Shown one piece after another: positions 9,627-17,428 of a stretch of 64,000 nt of DNA. Within the stretch, counting starts at the first letter, position 1. Each line of letters opens with the position of its first letter. The notes below the pieces were generated by a model. It saw nothing but the letters and a program-made list of their open reading frames with translations, searched no databases and was not told the origin of the DNA. Source of the stretch: Actinospineispora acaciae DSM 45401 (lineage in GTDB: Bacteria; Actinomycetota; Actinomycetes; Mycobacteriales; Pseudonocardiaceae); contig NZ_JIAI01000001.1 of the NCBI RefSeq assembly GCF_000620785.1, positions 682,001 to 746,000 of the forward strand. Direction: 5' to 3'. A program made the position numbers and the translations under genes.

Positions 9627-10903
9627 GCGCCGCCGTCGCGCTGGTCGTCACGCTGCTGGCGCTGCTGCTGACCTCGGCGCCGATCGCCGTCGCGCTGGGC
9701 CTGACCAGCTTCGCCTACTTCTTCTACTTCACCACCGTCCCACTCACCCAGGTGCCGGACACCCTGTTCAACGCGCTCAACGCGTTCCCGCTGATGGCCG
9801 TGCCGTTCTTCGTGCTGGCCGCGACGATCATGAGCCAGGGCGGGATCAGCCGCCGGCTCACCGACGCCGGGCTGGCGCTGGTCGGCGGGTTCCGGGGCGG
9901 GATGGCCATGGCCGCCGTGCTGTCCTGCGTGTTCTTCGCGGCCATCTCCGGCTCCAGCCCGGCCACCGTGGTCGCGGTCGGCACGCTGCTCATCCCGGGG
10001 ATGATCCGCGCCGGGTACGGGCGGGAGTTCTCTACCGGCGTGGTGGCCACCTCCGGCTCGCTGGGCATCCTCATCCCGCCGTCCATCCCGCTGATCGTCT
10101 ACGGCATCGCCACCGAGACCTCGATCGGCGACCTGTTCCTGGCCGGGGTGGTGCCCGGGCTGCTCGCCGGCGTGCTGCTGCTGGTGCTCGTGGTGGTGGT
10201 CTCCCGGCGGCGCGGCTACGGCGCCGGCGCCGACGCGATACGGATGACCAGGGAGGAGAAGCTCCGAGCCTTCCGCGACGCGGCGCTGAGCCTGGCCCTG
10301 CCGCTGTTCGTGCTCGGCGGGATCTACGGCGGCGTGTTCACCCCCACCGAGGCGGCGGCGATGGCGGTGTTCTACGCCGTGATCGTCTCGCTGGTGTTCT
10401 ACCGCGAGATCGGCTGGCGCGACCTGGGCCCGATCCTGCTCCGCTCGGCCCGGACCTCGGCGATGATCATGTTCATCATCGCCAACGGGATCCTGTTCTC
10501 CTTCGTGCTGACCTCGGAGCGCATCCCGCGCCAGATCACCGCCGCGCTGGTCGACATGGACCTGGCACCGTGGTCGTTCCTGCTGCTCACCACGGTGCTG
10601 CTGCTGATCGTCGGCTGCTTCATGGAGACGTCCAGCGCGATCCTCATCCTGGCCCCGATCCTGTTCCCGATCGGCGTCAAGCTCGGGGTCGACCCGGTGC
10701 ACCTGGGCATCGTCATCGTGATGAACCTGGAGATCGGCATGATCACCCCGCCGCTGGGGCTGAACCTCTTCGTGGCCAGCGGCATCTCCCGGATGAGTGT
10801 GCTGCGCGTCGCCAAGGCGGCCGTGCCGAGCGCGGTGATGCTGCTGGTCGCGCTGCTGCTGGTGACGTTCGTCCCGAAGATCAGCTTGGCGCTGGGAGGC
10901 TAG
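9623..10903 (+). CDS. dctM: TRAP transporter large permease (DctM family)
   Basis: A 426-residue twelve-helix ion-transporter-superfamily permease. Family marks include LNAFPLMAVPFFVLAATIM, the ISGSSPATVVAVGTLLIPGM motif and a matching C-terminal ILILAPILFPIGVKLGVDP/GMITPPLGLNLFVA repeat. It drives sodium-coupled uptake together with DctQ. The TTG start overlaps the dctQ stop by 4 nt and follows AAGGGG by 7 nt. Complete TRAP systems are less common in actinomycetes than in proteobacteria. The gene ends overlapping a minus-strand small gene by 4 nt. Confidence 0.93.
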   Translation: MSAAVALVVTLLALLLTSAPIAVALGLTSFAYFFYFTTVPLTQVPDTLFNALNAFPLMAVPFFVLAATIMSQGGISRRLTDAGLALVGGFRGGMAMAAVLSCVFFAAISGSSPATVVAVGTLLIPGMIRAGYGREFSTGVVATSGSLGILIPPSIPLIVYGIATETSIGDLFLAGVVPGLLAGVLLLVLVVVVSRRRGYGAGADAIRMTREEKLRAFRDAALSLALPLFVLGGIYGGVFTPTEAAAMAVFYAVIVSLVFYREIGWRDLGPILLRSARTSAMIMFIIANGILFSFVLTSERIPRQITAALVDMDLAPWSFLLLTTVLLLIVGCFMETSSAILILAPILFPIGVKLGVDPVHLGIVIVMNLEIGMITPPLGLNLFVASGISRMSVLRVAKAAVPSAVMLLVALLLVTFVPKISLALGG

Positions 10904-11175
10904 TCCCGTTCGCGGGCGGTTCCGGTGAGCGTCTCGCCGAGCCCGACGACCCGGTCGCCGACCACGGCGGACACCCGCCCGACCACGTCGTCGACGCGGT
11001 CGGACACGAACTCCCCCAGCTCGTCGACCTGGCTGGCCAGGGCGCCGGAGGCGAGCGCGGCGAGGTCGCCGACGCGGACCAGCAGCCGGGAGGCGACCTC
11101 CTCGACGTCCTCGCGGGTCTCGCGGACCGCGTGGGTGAACAGCGTGACGACCGGGGCGTGGCTCATGCCGTGCAT
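10900..11175 (-). CDS. small helical protein, function unknown
   Basis: A 91-residue (88 from the second ATG at 11166) protein with an almost uniformly G/C third-base pattern, which argues strongly that it is real. The sequence is amphipathic and probably all helical, with regularly spaced Val/Leu and acidic residues (DELGEFVSDRVDDVVGRVSAVV), suggesting a coiled coil or phasin-like fold. It lies 24 nt downstream of the amidase gene on the same strand. A 17-bp inverted repeat overlaps its first ATG. I do not recognise the family. Confidence 0.6.
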   Translation of the reverse strand: MHGMSHAPVVTLFTHAVRETREDVEEVASRLLVRVGDLAALASGALASQVDELGEFVSDRVDDVVGRVSAVVGDRVVGLGETLTGTARERD

Positions 11176-11191
11176 GTTACCGGCAGTAACA
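11175..11191. promoter_or_regulatory. 17-bp inverted repeat over the small gene's start
   Basis: TGTTACCGGCAGTAACA is a perfect TGTTAC-N5-GTAACA inverted repeat, a shape common among TetR-family operators. It occupies the gap between the amidase stop and the small gene, touching the ATG at 11175. No TetR gene is adjacent. Confidence 0.45.
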
Positions 11192-11199
11192 CCAATCAG

Positions 11200-12633
11200 T
11201 CACCCGGCACACACAGGTGGCCTGCGGTCGGCCCACGGGCGGGACCGCTCCAGGTCGCCGGCCAGGGCGAGCAGGTCCGCCTCCCGGGCCAGGCCGGACA
11301 TGAGCTGCACGCCGATCGGCCAGCCCCGCGACGACCAGGCCAGCGGGAGGGAGATCGCCGGCATCCCGGTCACGTTGGCCAGCGGGGTGAACCCGGCGAA
11401 GCCGAAGAGCTTGTCGTACCAGCCGCGCGCGCTCAGCGTCGGGTCGTCGGCGTTGAGGTAGCCGAGCGCGGTGTTCGGCGCGCAGGTGGTCGGGCTGAGC
11501 AGCACGTCGTGCTCGACGAAGAACGCCGCGACCGTGCGGGTGACCGCGTTGAACACCCTGTCCATGGCGTACATGTCCACGGCCCGCAGCGCGCGCCCGT
11601 GCTCGACGCAGGCCAGCGTGGTGGCCTCCAGGGTGTCCGGGCCGACGCTCGCCCCGGTCAGCGAGGCGAGCAGGTCGGCGGTGTCGGCCAGCGAGCTGGT
11701 CCAGGCGATCAGCGCGGCGTCGTCGAACGCCTCGGTGTCGACCGAGGGGGCCGCCCGGGTCACGGCGTGCCCGGAGTTCGCCAGCTCGTCGGCGACCGCG
11801 CGCACGGCGGCCACGGACTCGGGGTCGACGACGCCGGTGCCGCACAGCGGTGTCGTGGTCACCGCGACCCGCAGCGGCCGGCTCCCGTCCCGGGCGGCCT
11901 CGGCGAACGGCCGCTCCGGCGCCGGGTAGAGGTACCTGTCGCCGACCTCCGCGCCGTGCACCGCGTCGAACAGGGCCGCGCAGTCGCGCACGGTGCGGGT
12001 CAGCGCGAACTCGACGGCCATGCCCAGCAGCGGGTCGGACATGTCGGGCCCGGCGGTGGTCCGGCCCCGGCTGGGCTTGAGCCCGACCAGCCCGCAGGCC
12101 CCGGCCGGGATCCGGATCGAGCCGCCGCCGTCGTTGGCGTGCGCGACGGGCAACGCGCGCGCCGCGACCAGTGCCGCCGAGCCGCCGCTGGAGCCGCCGG
12201 GGCTGCGCGTCGGGTCCCACGGGTTGTGCACCTGGCCGGTGGCCACCGACTCGGTGCTGGCGTTGAAGCCCAGCTCGGGCGTTGCCGTCACGCCCATCGT
12301 GGCCAGCCCGGCCGCCCGGAACCTGGCCATCAGGTAGGTGTCGTTCGGCGCGGTGACGCCGTCCCCGAGCAGCCGGCTGCCGGCGCGCTGGGGCACCCCG
12401 GCGGCGTGCAGGACCAGGTCCTTGATCGCGAACGGGACGCCGCCGAAGGGGCCGTCCGCCGAGTGCGCGAGCGGCTCGGCGAACCTCGGCCCGACCAGCG
12501 CGTTGAGCTTCGGGGACACGCCGTCCAGCGCCTCGGCGGCCGCCGCCCAGACCTCGGCGGGCGTGACCTGTCCGGTGCGGATGAGCTCGGCCAGGCCTGT
12601 CGCGTCGAACGAGGCGTACTCCACTGCGCGCAT
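11200..12633 (-). CDS. amidase (amidase signature family)
   Basis: A 477-residue amidase-signature enzyme of normal length, hydrolysing carboxamides to acid and ammonia in the cytoplasm. The Ser-cisSer-Lys triad is intact: K71 in FAIKDL, S148 in the PGGSSGGSAA motif and S172 in DGGGSIRIPAG. The ATG follows AAGGGAG by about 8 nt. It sits 21 nt after the DUF202 pair and before the small helical protein, all on one strand. The natural amide is unknown; the family includes enantioselective amidases, nylon-oligomer hydrolases and GatA-like proteins. No GatB/C is nearby, so tRNA amidation is unlikely. Confidence 0.93.
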   Translation of the reverse strand: MRAVEYASFDATGLAELIRTGQVTPAEVWAAAAEALDGVSPKLNALVGPRFAEPLAHSADGPFGGVPFAIKDLVLHAAGVPQRAGSRLLGDGVTAPNDTYLMARFRAAGLATMGVTATPELGFNASTESVATGQVHNPWDPTRSPGGSSGGSAALVAARALPVAHANDGGGSIRIPAGACGLVGLKPSRGRTTAGPDMSDPLLGMAVEFALTRTVRDCAALFDAVHGAEVGDRYLYPAPERPFAEAARDGSRPLRVAVTTTPLCGTGVVDPESVAAVRAVADELANSGHAVTRAAPSVDTEAFDDAALIAWTSSLADTADLLASLTGASVGPDTLEATTLACVEHGRALRAVDMYAMDRVFNAVTRTVAAFFVEHDVLLSPTTCAPNTALGYLNADDPTLSARGWYDKLFGFAGFTPLANVTGMPAISLPLAWSSRGWPIGVQLMSGLAREADLLALAGDLERSRPWADRRPPVCAG

Positions 12634-12654
12634 CCTTGCGCTCCCTTCGCGGGC

Positions 12655-12951
12655 TCAGCGCCGGCACACGAACAGCAGCGCCGCGAGGCCGGCGGCGGTG
12701 GCCAGGACGGCGAACCCGGCGAGCGCGACGCCGTCCGGGCGGCGATGGACCTGACGGTACCGCCGCGACCCCCACACCCACAGCCCGATCGCGCCCGCTC
12801 CCCCGACCGCCGCAAGGCAGACGGCGAGCACGCCCAGCGTCGGGAACAGCACCCGAGCGGCGACCGCGGCCGCGGCGGCCAGCCCCAGCGCGGTGCGCCG
12901 CCAGGCCAGCGCGGTCCGCTCCGGCTGCAGCCCGGGGTCGGGGCGCGTCAT
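12655..12951 (-). CDS. DUF202 membrane protein (short form)
   Basis: A 98-residue protein with the DUF202 signature at the N-terminus (LQPERTALAWRRTALGLAAAA) and three predicted membrane helices. The family's role is unknown; members are often paired. It begins 7 nt after the stop of a second DUF202 gene, with GAGG 5 nt before its ATG, so both should be co-translated and may assemble together. Confidence 0.85.
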   Translation of the reverse strand: MTRPDPGLQPERTALAWRRTALGLAAAAAVAARVLFPTLGVLAVCLAAVGGAGAIGLWVWGSRRYRQVHRRPDGVALAGFAVLATAAGLAALLFVCRR

Positions 12952-12958
12952 GCCGGCC

Positions 12959-13330
12959 TCAGGCCAGCACCGCGCCGACCAGCACCAGCACGCCGGCCAG
13001 CACGGCCCCGGCCACCACCACCGGCGCCACCGTCGACGCGGGAAGCGGCGCCCCGGTACGCAGCGCCCGCTCCGTCCGCGCCCAGCCCCACCACGCCGCC
13101 GCCGGGATCACGACGCCGACGCCGACGAACGCCAGCGCGGCCACGAACCGGACGCCCGGCGGCATCGCCACCGGCAGCGCCCGCAGCGCGACCCCGAGCG
13201 CGAGGAACGCCAGCGAGGTGCGGATCCAGGCCAGGAAGGTGCGCTCGTTGGCCAGCGAGAACCGGGGGTCGGGCTCCTCGCCGACGCGGTAGACGCCGCG
13301 CGGGAACCGGCGCTCGGGTGGGCCTGGCAT
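12959..13330 (-). CDS. YidH-like DUF202 membrane protein
   Basis: A 123-residue YidH/DUF202 protein. Its characteristic motif DPRFSLANERTFLAWIRTSLAFLALGVAL is easy to recognise, and three hydrophobic helices follow. It is the first gene of the minus-strand run DUF202-DUF202-amidase-small protein. The start at 13330 has no clear Shine-Dalgarno. It is divergent from the DAO-type oxidase gene. Confidence 0.88.
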   Translation of the reverse strand: MPGPPERRFPRGVYRVGEEPDPRFSLANERTFLAWIRTSLAFLALGVALRALPVAMPPGVRFVAALAFVGVGVVIPAAAWWGWARTERALRTGAPLPASTVAPVVVAGAVLAGVLVLVGAVLA

Positions 13331-13387
13331 GCCGCCACGGTACGACCCCCGCCGCCGCGTCGGATGTTGTGGCCACGCCCACGAACG

Positions 13388-13407
13388 GGCATCGGATGAC
13401 GGATGCC
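13388..13407. promoter_or_regulatory. inverted repeat in DUF202/oxidase control region
   Basis: A perfect GGCATC-N8-GATGCC repeat lies in the 96-nt divergent gap, 20 nt before the oxidase ATG. Additional GGATG half-sites flank it (about 13361 and 13411). It could be a site for the PucR regulator encoded next door. Confidence 0.35.
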
Positions 13408-13426
13408 GCGGGATGCGACGTAGGCA

Positions 13427-14740
13427 ATGCTGGGAAACGTGAACGTGGACGCGGTGGTCATCGGCGCCGGCGTGATCGGGACATCGATCGCCCTCGAACT
13501 GGCCAGGTCCGGGCACCGGGTGGCAGTGGTGGACAAGGCGGGCGGGATCGGGCACGGCTCGACCGGCGCGTCCAGCGCGGTGGTCAGGTTCAACTTCTCC
13601 ACCTGGGCGGGGGTGGCCACCGCCTGGGAGGCCAGGCACTGCTGGGAGGCGTGGGCCGAGCATCTGGACGCCCCGCAAGCCGACGGCCTGGCCCGCTACC
13701 GGCGCACCGGCCTGGCGCTGCTGGACGTGGACCTGGCGCCGAGGAGCGCGTTCATCCCGCTGTTCGACAGGGCCGGGGTCCGCTACGAGGAGTGGGACGC
13801 CGCGACGCTGGCGACCAGGCTGCCCGGCATCGACACCGGGCGCTACTGGCCGCCGTCGCGGATCACCGAGGAGCGGTTCTGGCACGATCCGTCCGGGACG
13901 CTCGGCGCGCTGTTCACCCCGGACGCGGGGTTCGTCAGCGACCCGCAGTTGGCCGCGCAGAACCTCGCCGACGCGGCCCGCCGCCACGGGGTGGCGTTGG
14001 TGCTGGGCCAACGGGTGGTGGCGGTGCCGAAGTCCGGCGACCGGGTCGACGGCGTGGAGCTGGCCGACGGGCGGCGCATCGGGGCCCCGGTGGTGGTCAA
14101 CGCCGCCGGCCCGTGGTCGGGCGGGCTCAACGACCTGGCCGGCGCCGGCGCCGACTTCACCATCGGCGTGCGCCCGATGCGCCAGGAGGTGCACCACGTC
14201 CCCGCCCAGCGCGGGTACAACCCGCCCGGTGGCTTCGGCATGGCCGTCGCGGACCTCGACCTGGGCACCTATCTGCGCGCCGAGATCAACGACGGGCTGC
14301 TGGTCGGCGGCACCGAGCCGGCCTGCGACCCGTTCCAGTGGCTCGCCGACCCCGACGACGCGCACCCGTACCCGACCGCCGAGGTGTTCGAGGCGCAGGT
14401 CACCCGCGCCGCGCGGCGGTTCCCGACGCTGGGGGTGCCGAACCGGCCTCGCGGGGTGGTGGGCGTGTACGACGTGGCCGACGACTGGACGCCGATCTAC
14501 GACCGCACCGACGTCCCCGGGTTCTACGTGGCGATCGGCACCAGCGGGAACCAGTTCAAGAACGCGCCGGTCGTCGGGAAGTTCCTGGCCGCCATCGTGG
14601 ACCGCGTCGAGAACGGCGGCGACCACGACGCCGACCCGGTGCGGTTCGTCGCCGAGCACACCGGCGCGGAGATCGACCTGTCCGCGTTCTCCCGCCGCCG
14701 CCCGGTGAACGAGGACAGCTCCGGCACCGTGATGGGCTGA
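13427..14740 (+). CDS. FAD-dependent oxidoreductase, DAO/sarcosine oxidase type
   Basis: A 437-residue flavoenzyme. GAGVIG (13-18) and the acid ending beta 2 (VAVVDK) form the FAD dinucleotide fold. STGASSAVVRFNFS matches the DAO-family flavin-contact loop, and the C-terminal GFYVAIGTSGNQFKNAPVVGKFLA segment is the second FAD contact. Such enzymes oxidise secondary or tertiary amines or amino acids. The ATG at 13427 is used; a GTG at 13445 with GGGAA 8 nt before it is an alternative. Its stop is directly back to back with that of the PucR gene. It is probably the target of that regulator (inference). Confidence 0.88.
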   Translation: MLGNVNVDAVVIGAGVIGTSIALELARSGHRVAVVDKAGGIGHGSTGASSAVVRFNFSTWAGVATAWEARHCWEAWAEHLDAPQADGLARYRRTGLALLDVDLAPRSAFIPLFDRAGVRYEEWDAATLATRLPGIDTGRYWPPSRITEERFWHDPSGTLGALFTPDAGFVSDPQLAAQNLADAARRHGVALVLGQRVVAVPKSGDRVDGVELADGRRIGAPVVVNAAGPWSGGLNDLAGAGADFTIGVRPMRQEVHHVPAQRGYNPPGGFGMAVADLDLGTYLRAEINDGLLVGGTEPACDPFQWLADPDDAHPYPTAEVFEAQVTRAARRFPTLGVPNRPRGVVGVYDVADDWTPIYDRTDVPGFYVAIGTSGNQFKNAPVVGKFLAAIVDRVENGGDHDADPVRFVAEHTGAEIDLSAFSRRRPVNEDSSGTVMG

Positions 14741-15979
14741 TCAGCCGGACAGGGCGGAGAGCTTCAGCGCCAGGTGCAGGGTGAGCCGGTCCAGCCCGTC
14801 CTGCAGGGACAGCCCGGTCACCGCCTCGATGCGCTTGAGCCGGTGGTAGAGCGTGGTGCGGTGGACGTGCAGCGCCCGCGCCGTGGCGTTGACGTCGCCG
14901 GCCCGGTCCAGGAACTCCTCGGCGGTGGCCACCAGGCTGGCGTGCCGGTCGTCGGCGAGTAGCTCGCGCAGGCCGGGGAACGGCAGCTCGCGGGCCAGCT
15001 CGTCGAAGTCGACCCGCAGCAGCAGCGCGAACGGTCCCAGCGCCGCCCACGAGGCGACCTGCCCGAACATCGGCAGGAACCGCGCCGCGCGGACCGCCGT
15101 GCTGGCCTCCCGATGGCAGGTGACCAGCGAGTCCAGCCCTTCGTGGCCGCCGCTGAGGCCGACCACGCAGCGGTGCCGCCGGAACGTCAGCTCGGCGAAC
15201 CGGGACCGCAGCCGCTCGGCGAGCACCAGCCCGCGCCGCTCACCAGACCCGGTGACCAGCGCGACCACCGCGCGCCGCCGCTGCACCAGCGCGAGCGTGG
15301 AGCGCGGCGGGACGGCCCGGCGCAGCTCGTCCACGGCGGCCTCCAGCGCGACCGCGGCCTCCTCACCGCCGTCGTCCTCGATCTCGGCGATGAGCAGCAC
15401 CACGTGCGACGCGTCGGCGACCAGCCGCGAGTCCCGCACGTCGTCGATCGCCGCGCGGCGGTCCTCGGCCTCGGGCGAGAGCAGCAGCCGCAGGGTGGCC
15501 TCCTCGCGGGACCGCTCGCGCTCGCGCACCAGCATCCGCCGGTACAGCGCCAGGCCCACCGCGTCCGCCGCCTCCCCCGCCGCCGCGAGGTCGGCCCCGG
15601 CCGTCTCGCCGTCGCGGTCGATCAGCCACAGATAACCAAGGTGCATGCCGTTGCACCGCACCGGCGCGCACACCCGCGCCCGCAACCCGAGCCCCTCGTT
15701 GGCCGGCAACACCCCCGGCCGCGTCCAGCCGGCGACCTGGCCCAGCACCCAGCGCTGGATGTTCGGCGGCACCTCGCGGTCGAGCACCGACCGGATGCGG
15801 ATGGCGTCCTCGTCGCCGAAGTGCCGGCTGGCGGCGATCAGCCGGATCGACGGGTCGTCGACGGCCACCGACCGCCCGAGCCGGGTGGCCAGCGCGTCGA
15901 CGATCGGTTGGATGTCATCCCCGTGCACCGCCACGATCGTTGTGACGGATCCGCGCCGGCGCAACAGCCGCCGCGCCAC
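14741..15979 (-). CDS. PucR/CdaR-type transcriptional regulator
   Basis: A 412-residue regulator of the PucR family. The N-terminal half (about 20-160) is a sensor-like domain, the centre resembles the GGDEF-like CdaR domain, and the C-terminus has the PucR helix-turn-helix (DVNATARALHVHRTTLYHRLKRIEAVTGL, about 370-400). Members activate purine, amine or amino-acid catabolism. The start used (GTG at 15979) overlaps the upstream MFS gene by 65 nt; GTGs at 15934 or 15928 would reduce this, and none has a good Shine-Dalgarno. It follows the MFS gene on the same strand and converges on the DAO oxidase. Confidence 0.87.
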   Translation of the reverse strand: MARRLLRRRGSVTTIVAVHGDDIQPIVDALATRLGRSVAVDDPSIRLIAASRHFGDEDAIRIRSVLDREVPPNIQRWVLGQVAGWTRPGVLPANEGLGLRARVCAPVRCNGMHLGYLWLIDRDGETAGADLAAAGEAADAVGLALYRRMLVRERERSREEATLRLLLSPEAEDRRAAIDDVRDSRLVADASHVVLLIAEIEDDGGEEAAVALEAAVDELRRAVPPRSTLALVQRRRAVVALVTGSGERRGLVLAERLRSRFAELTFRRHRCVVGLSGGHEGLDSLVTCHREASTAVRAARFLPMFGQVASWAALGPFALLLRVDFDELARELPFPGLRELLADDRHASLVATAEEFLDRAGDVNATARALHVHRTTLYHRLKRIEAVTGLSLQDGLDRLTLHLALKLSALSG

Positions 15980-17270
15980 CCAGCGTCATCCGCCGCGTCT
16001 CGGGCGCCCACGCGGCCGACGCGACCAGCCCCACCAGCAGCACCGCCGTCGCGATCAACGTCGTCGGATGGATGCCGAGCCCAGCCACGCTGACCGGCAG
16101 CAGGAACGTGCCGATCGCCGCCCCCACCCTGCTGAACGCCGTCACCACCCCCACGCCCGAGGCACGCACCCCCGTCGGGAACAGCTCGCTGGGATACACC
16201 AACGCCAGCGACTGCGCCGCCGAGACGACGAACGCGAACACCGCGAACAACCCGACCACCGCGGCCGCCGGCGCCCCGACCCACACCCCGAGCACCGCCG
16301 TGACCGCGGCGAGCAGCAGGAACGAGCCCAGCACGAACGGCCGCCGATCCACCCGGTTCACCACCACCATCCCGACCACGGCCCCGACCAGCAGGAACAC
16401 GTTCACGATGACGGACTGGGCCAGGTCACCCTCGATCTCGAGCGCGGCCAGCACGGTCGGCAGGAAGGTGAACAGCGCGAAGTACGGCACCACCTGGCAG
16501 AACCAGAACAGCCCGCCGAAGAGCACCCGCCGCCGCATGCCGCGCCGGAACAGCGCCCGATAGTCCGAACCGCCCTCGGCCTCGTCGTCCACGAGGTCCT
16601 CGGCGGTGGCGTGCGGGTCGATGTGCGTGCGCACCACCCGCAGTGCCTCGTCCGCCCTGCCCTGGTGCAGCAGCCAGCGCGGCGACTCCGGTGTCCCGAT
16701 CCGCAGCAGCGCCACGACCAGCGCCGGCACCGCGCTGCTGGCCAGCATCCAGCGCCACGAGTCCGGCCCGAGCGGGCTGAGCAGGTAACCGACCGCGAAC
16801 GAGGCCACGTACCCCACCGTCCACACCACGTTCAGGCTGGACAGCATCCAGCCCCGGTGCCGGCGCGGGGTGAACTCGGAGAGCAGCGTCGGCGAGATCG
16901 CATAGTCGGCCCCGATGGCGATCCCGAGCAGCAGCCGCAGCGCGAACAACCAGGCCACCTCGGTGACCAGCGCCTGCGCGGCGGACCCCACCACGAAGAT
17001 CATCAGGTCCGCCAGGTACATGGCCTGCCGCCCGACCCGGTCGGTGAGCCAGCCGAACGCGACGCTGCCGACGAACAGCCCGACCAACGCGGACGCGCCG
17101 ATCAGCCCCGCCCACAGGGTGCTGACCTCGTGCTGGCGCCCGTACACGGCCAGCGCCGGCGCGATGATCCCGAGCAGGTAGCCGTCACAGAACATGCCGC
17201 CCGCGCTGTACGCGGTGACCCGCAGGTGGAAGCCCGAGAACCTGGCGTCGTCGATCGCGTAACCGACCAT
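15915..17270 (-). CDS. MFS transporter, sugar-porter/AAHS-like
   Basis: A 451-residue twelve-helix permease. GWLTDRVGRQAMY in loop 2-3, the PESPRWLLHQGRADEAL segment after helix 6 and YPSELFPTGVRASGVGV in the C-half are typical of sugar-porter and aromatic-acid importers. The ATG at 17270 is chosen because GGAGG stands 6 nt upstream; the frame is open further but without a site. It overlaps the 5' end of the PucR gene, so both are probably one transcript. The import substrate may be that of the nearby DAO-type oxidase (inference). Confidence 0.92.
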   Translation of the reverse strand: MVGYAIDDARFSGFHLRVTAYSAGGMFCDGYLLGIIAPALAVYGRQHEVSTLWAGLIGASALVGLFVGSVAFGWLTDRVGRQAMYLADLMIFVVGSAAQALVTEVAWLFALRLLLGIAIGADYAISPTLLSEFTPRRHRGWMLSSLNVVWTVGYVASFAVGYLLSPLGPDSWRWMLASSAVPALVVALLRIGTPESPRWLLHQGRADEALRVVRTHIDPHATAEDLVDDEAEGGSDYRALFRRGMRRRVLFGGLFWFCQVVPYFALFTFLPTVLAALEIEGDLAQSVIVNVFLLVGAVVGMVVVNRVDRRPFVLGSFLLLAAVTAVLGVWVGAPAAAVVGLFAVFAFVVSAAQSLALVYPSELFPTGVRASGVGVVTAFSRVGAAIGTFLLPVSVAGLGIHPTTLIATAVLLVGLVASAAWAPETRRMTLGGAAAVAPARIRHNDRGGARG

Positions 17271-17428
17271 CCCGTACCTCCGCCGCCCTGAGTTCCCTTC
17301 ATGGTGACGGCGGCCGCCGCGCCCCAGTAGAGACGCCTGACGAACCTCGACGCCTCCCGACACAACATCTGTTGCACCGCTGCGCGTGCGGCGTCGGCGA
17401 CGCGCTGACCGACGATCGCGTTCCTCGG

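Noticed and set aside
11200..12633. Amidase as GatA of a tRNA-dependent amidotransferase.
   Set aside because: No gatB or gatC neighbour, and the context is a catabolic region; the triad fits a general amidase.
10570..14784. A plus-strand open frame of about 1400 codons spanning the DctM end, amidase, DUF202 and oxidase genes.
   Set aside because: It runs across well-supported genes in other frames, its product is Arg/Gly/Pro/Ala-rich with no motif, and it exists only because high-G+C DNA has few stops.
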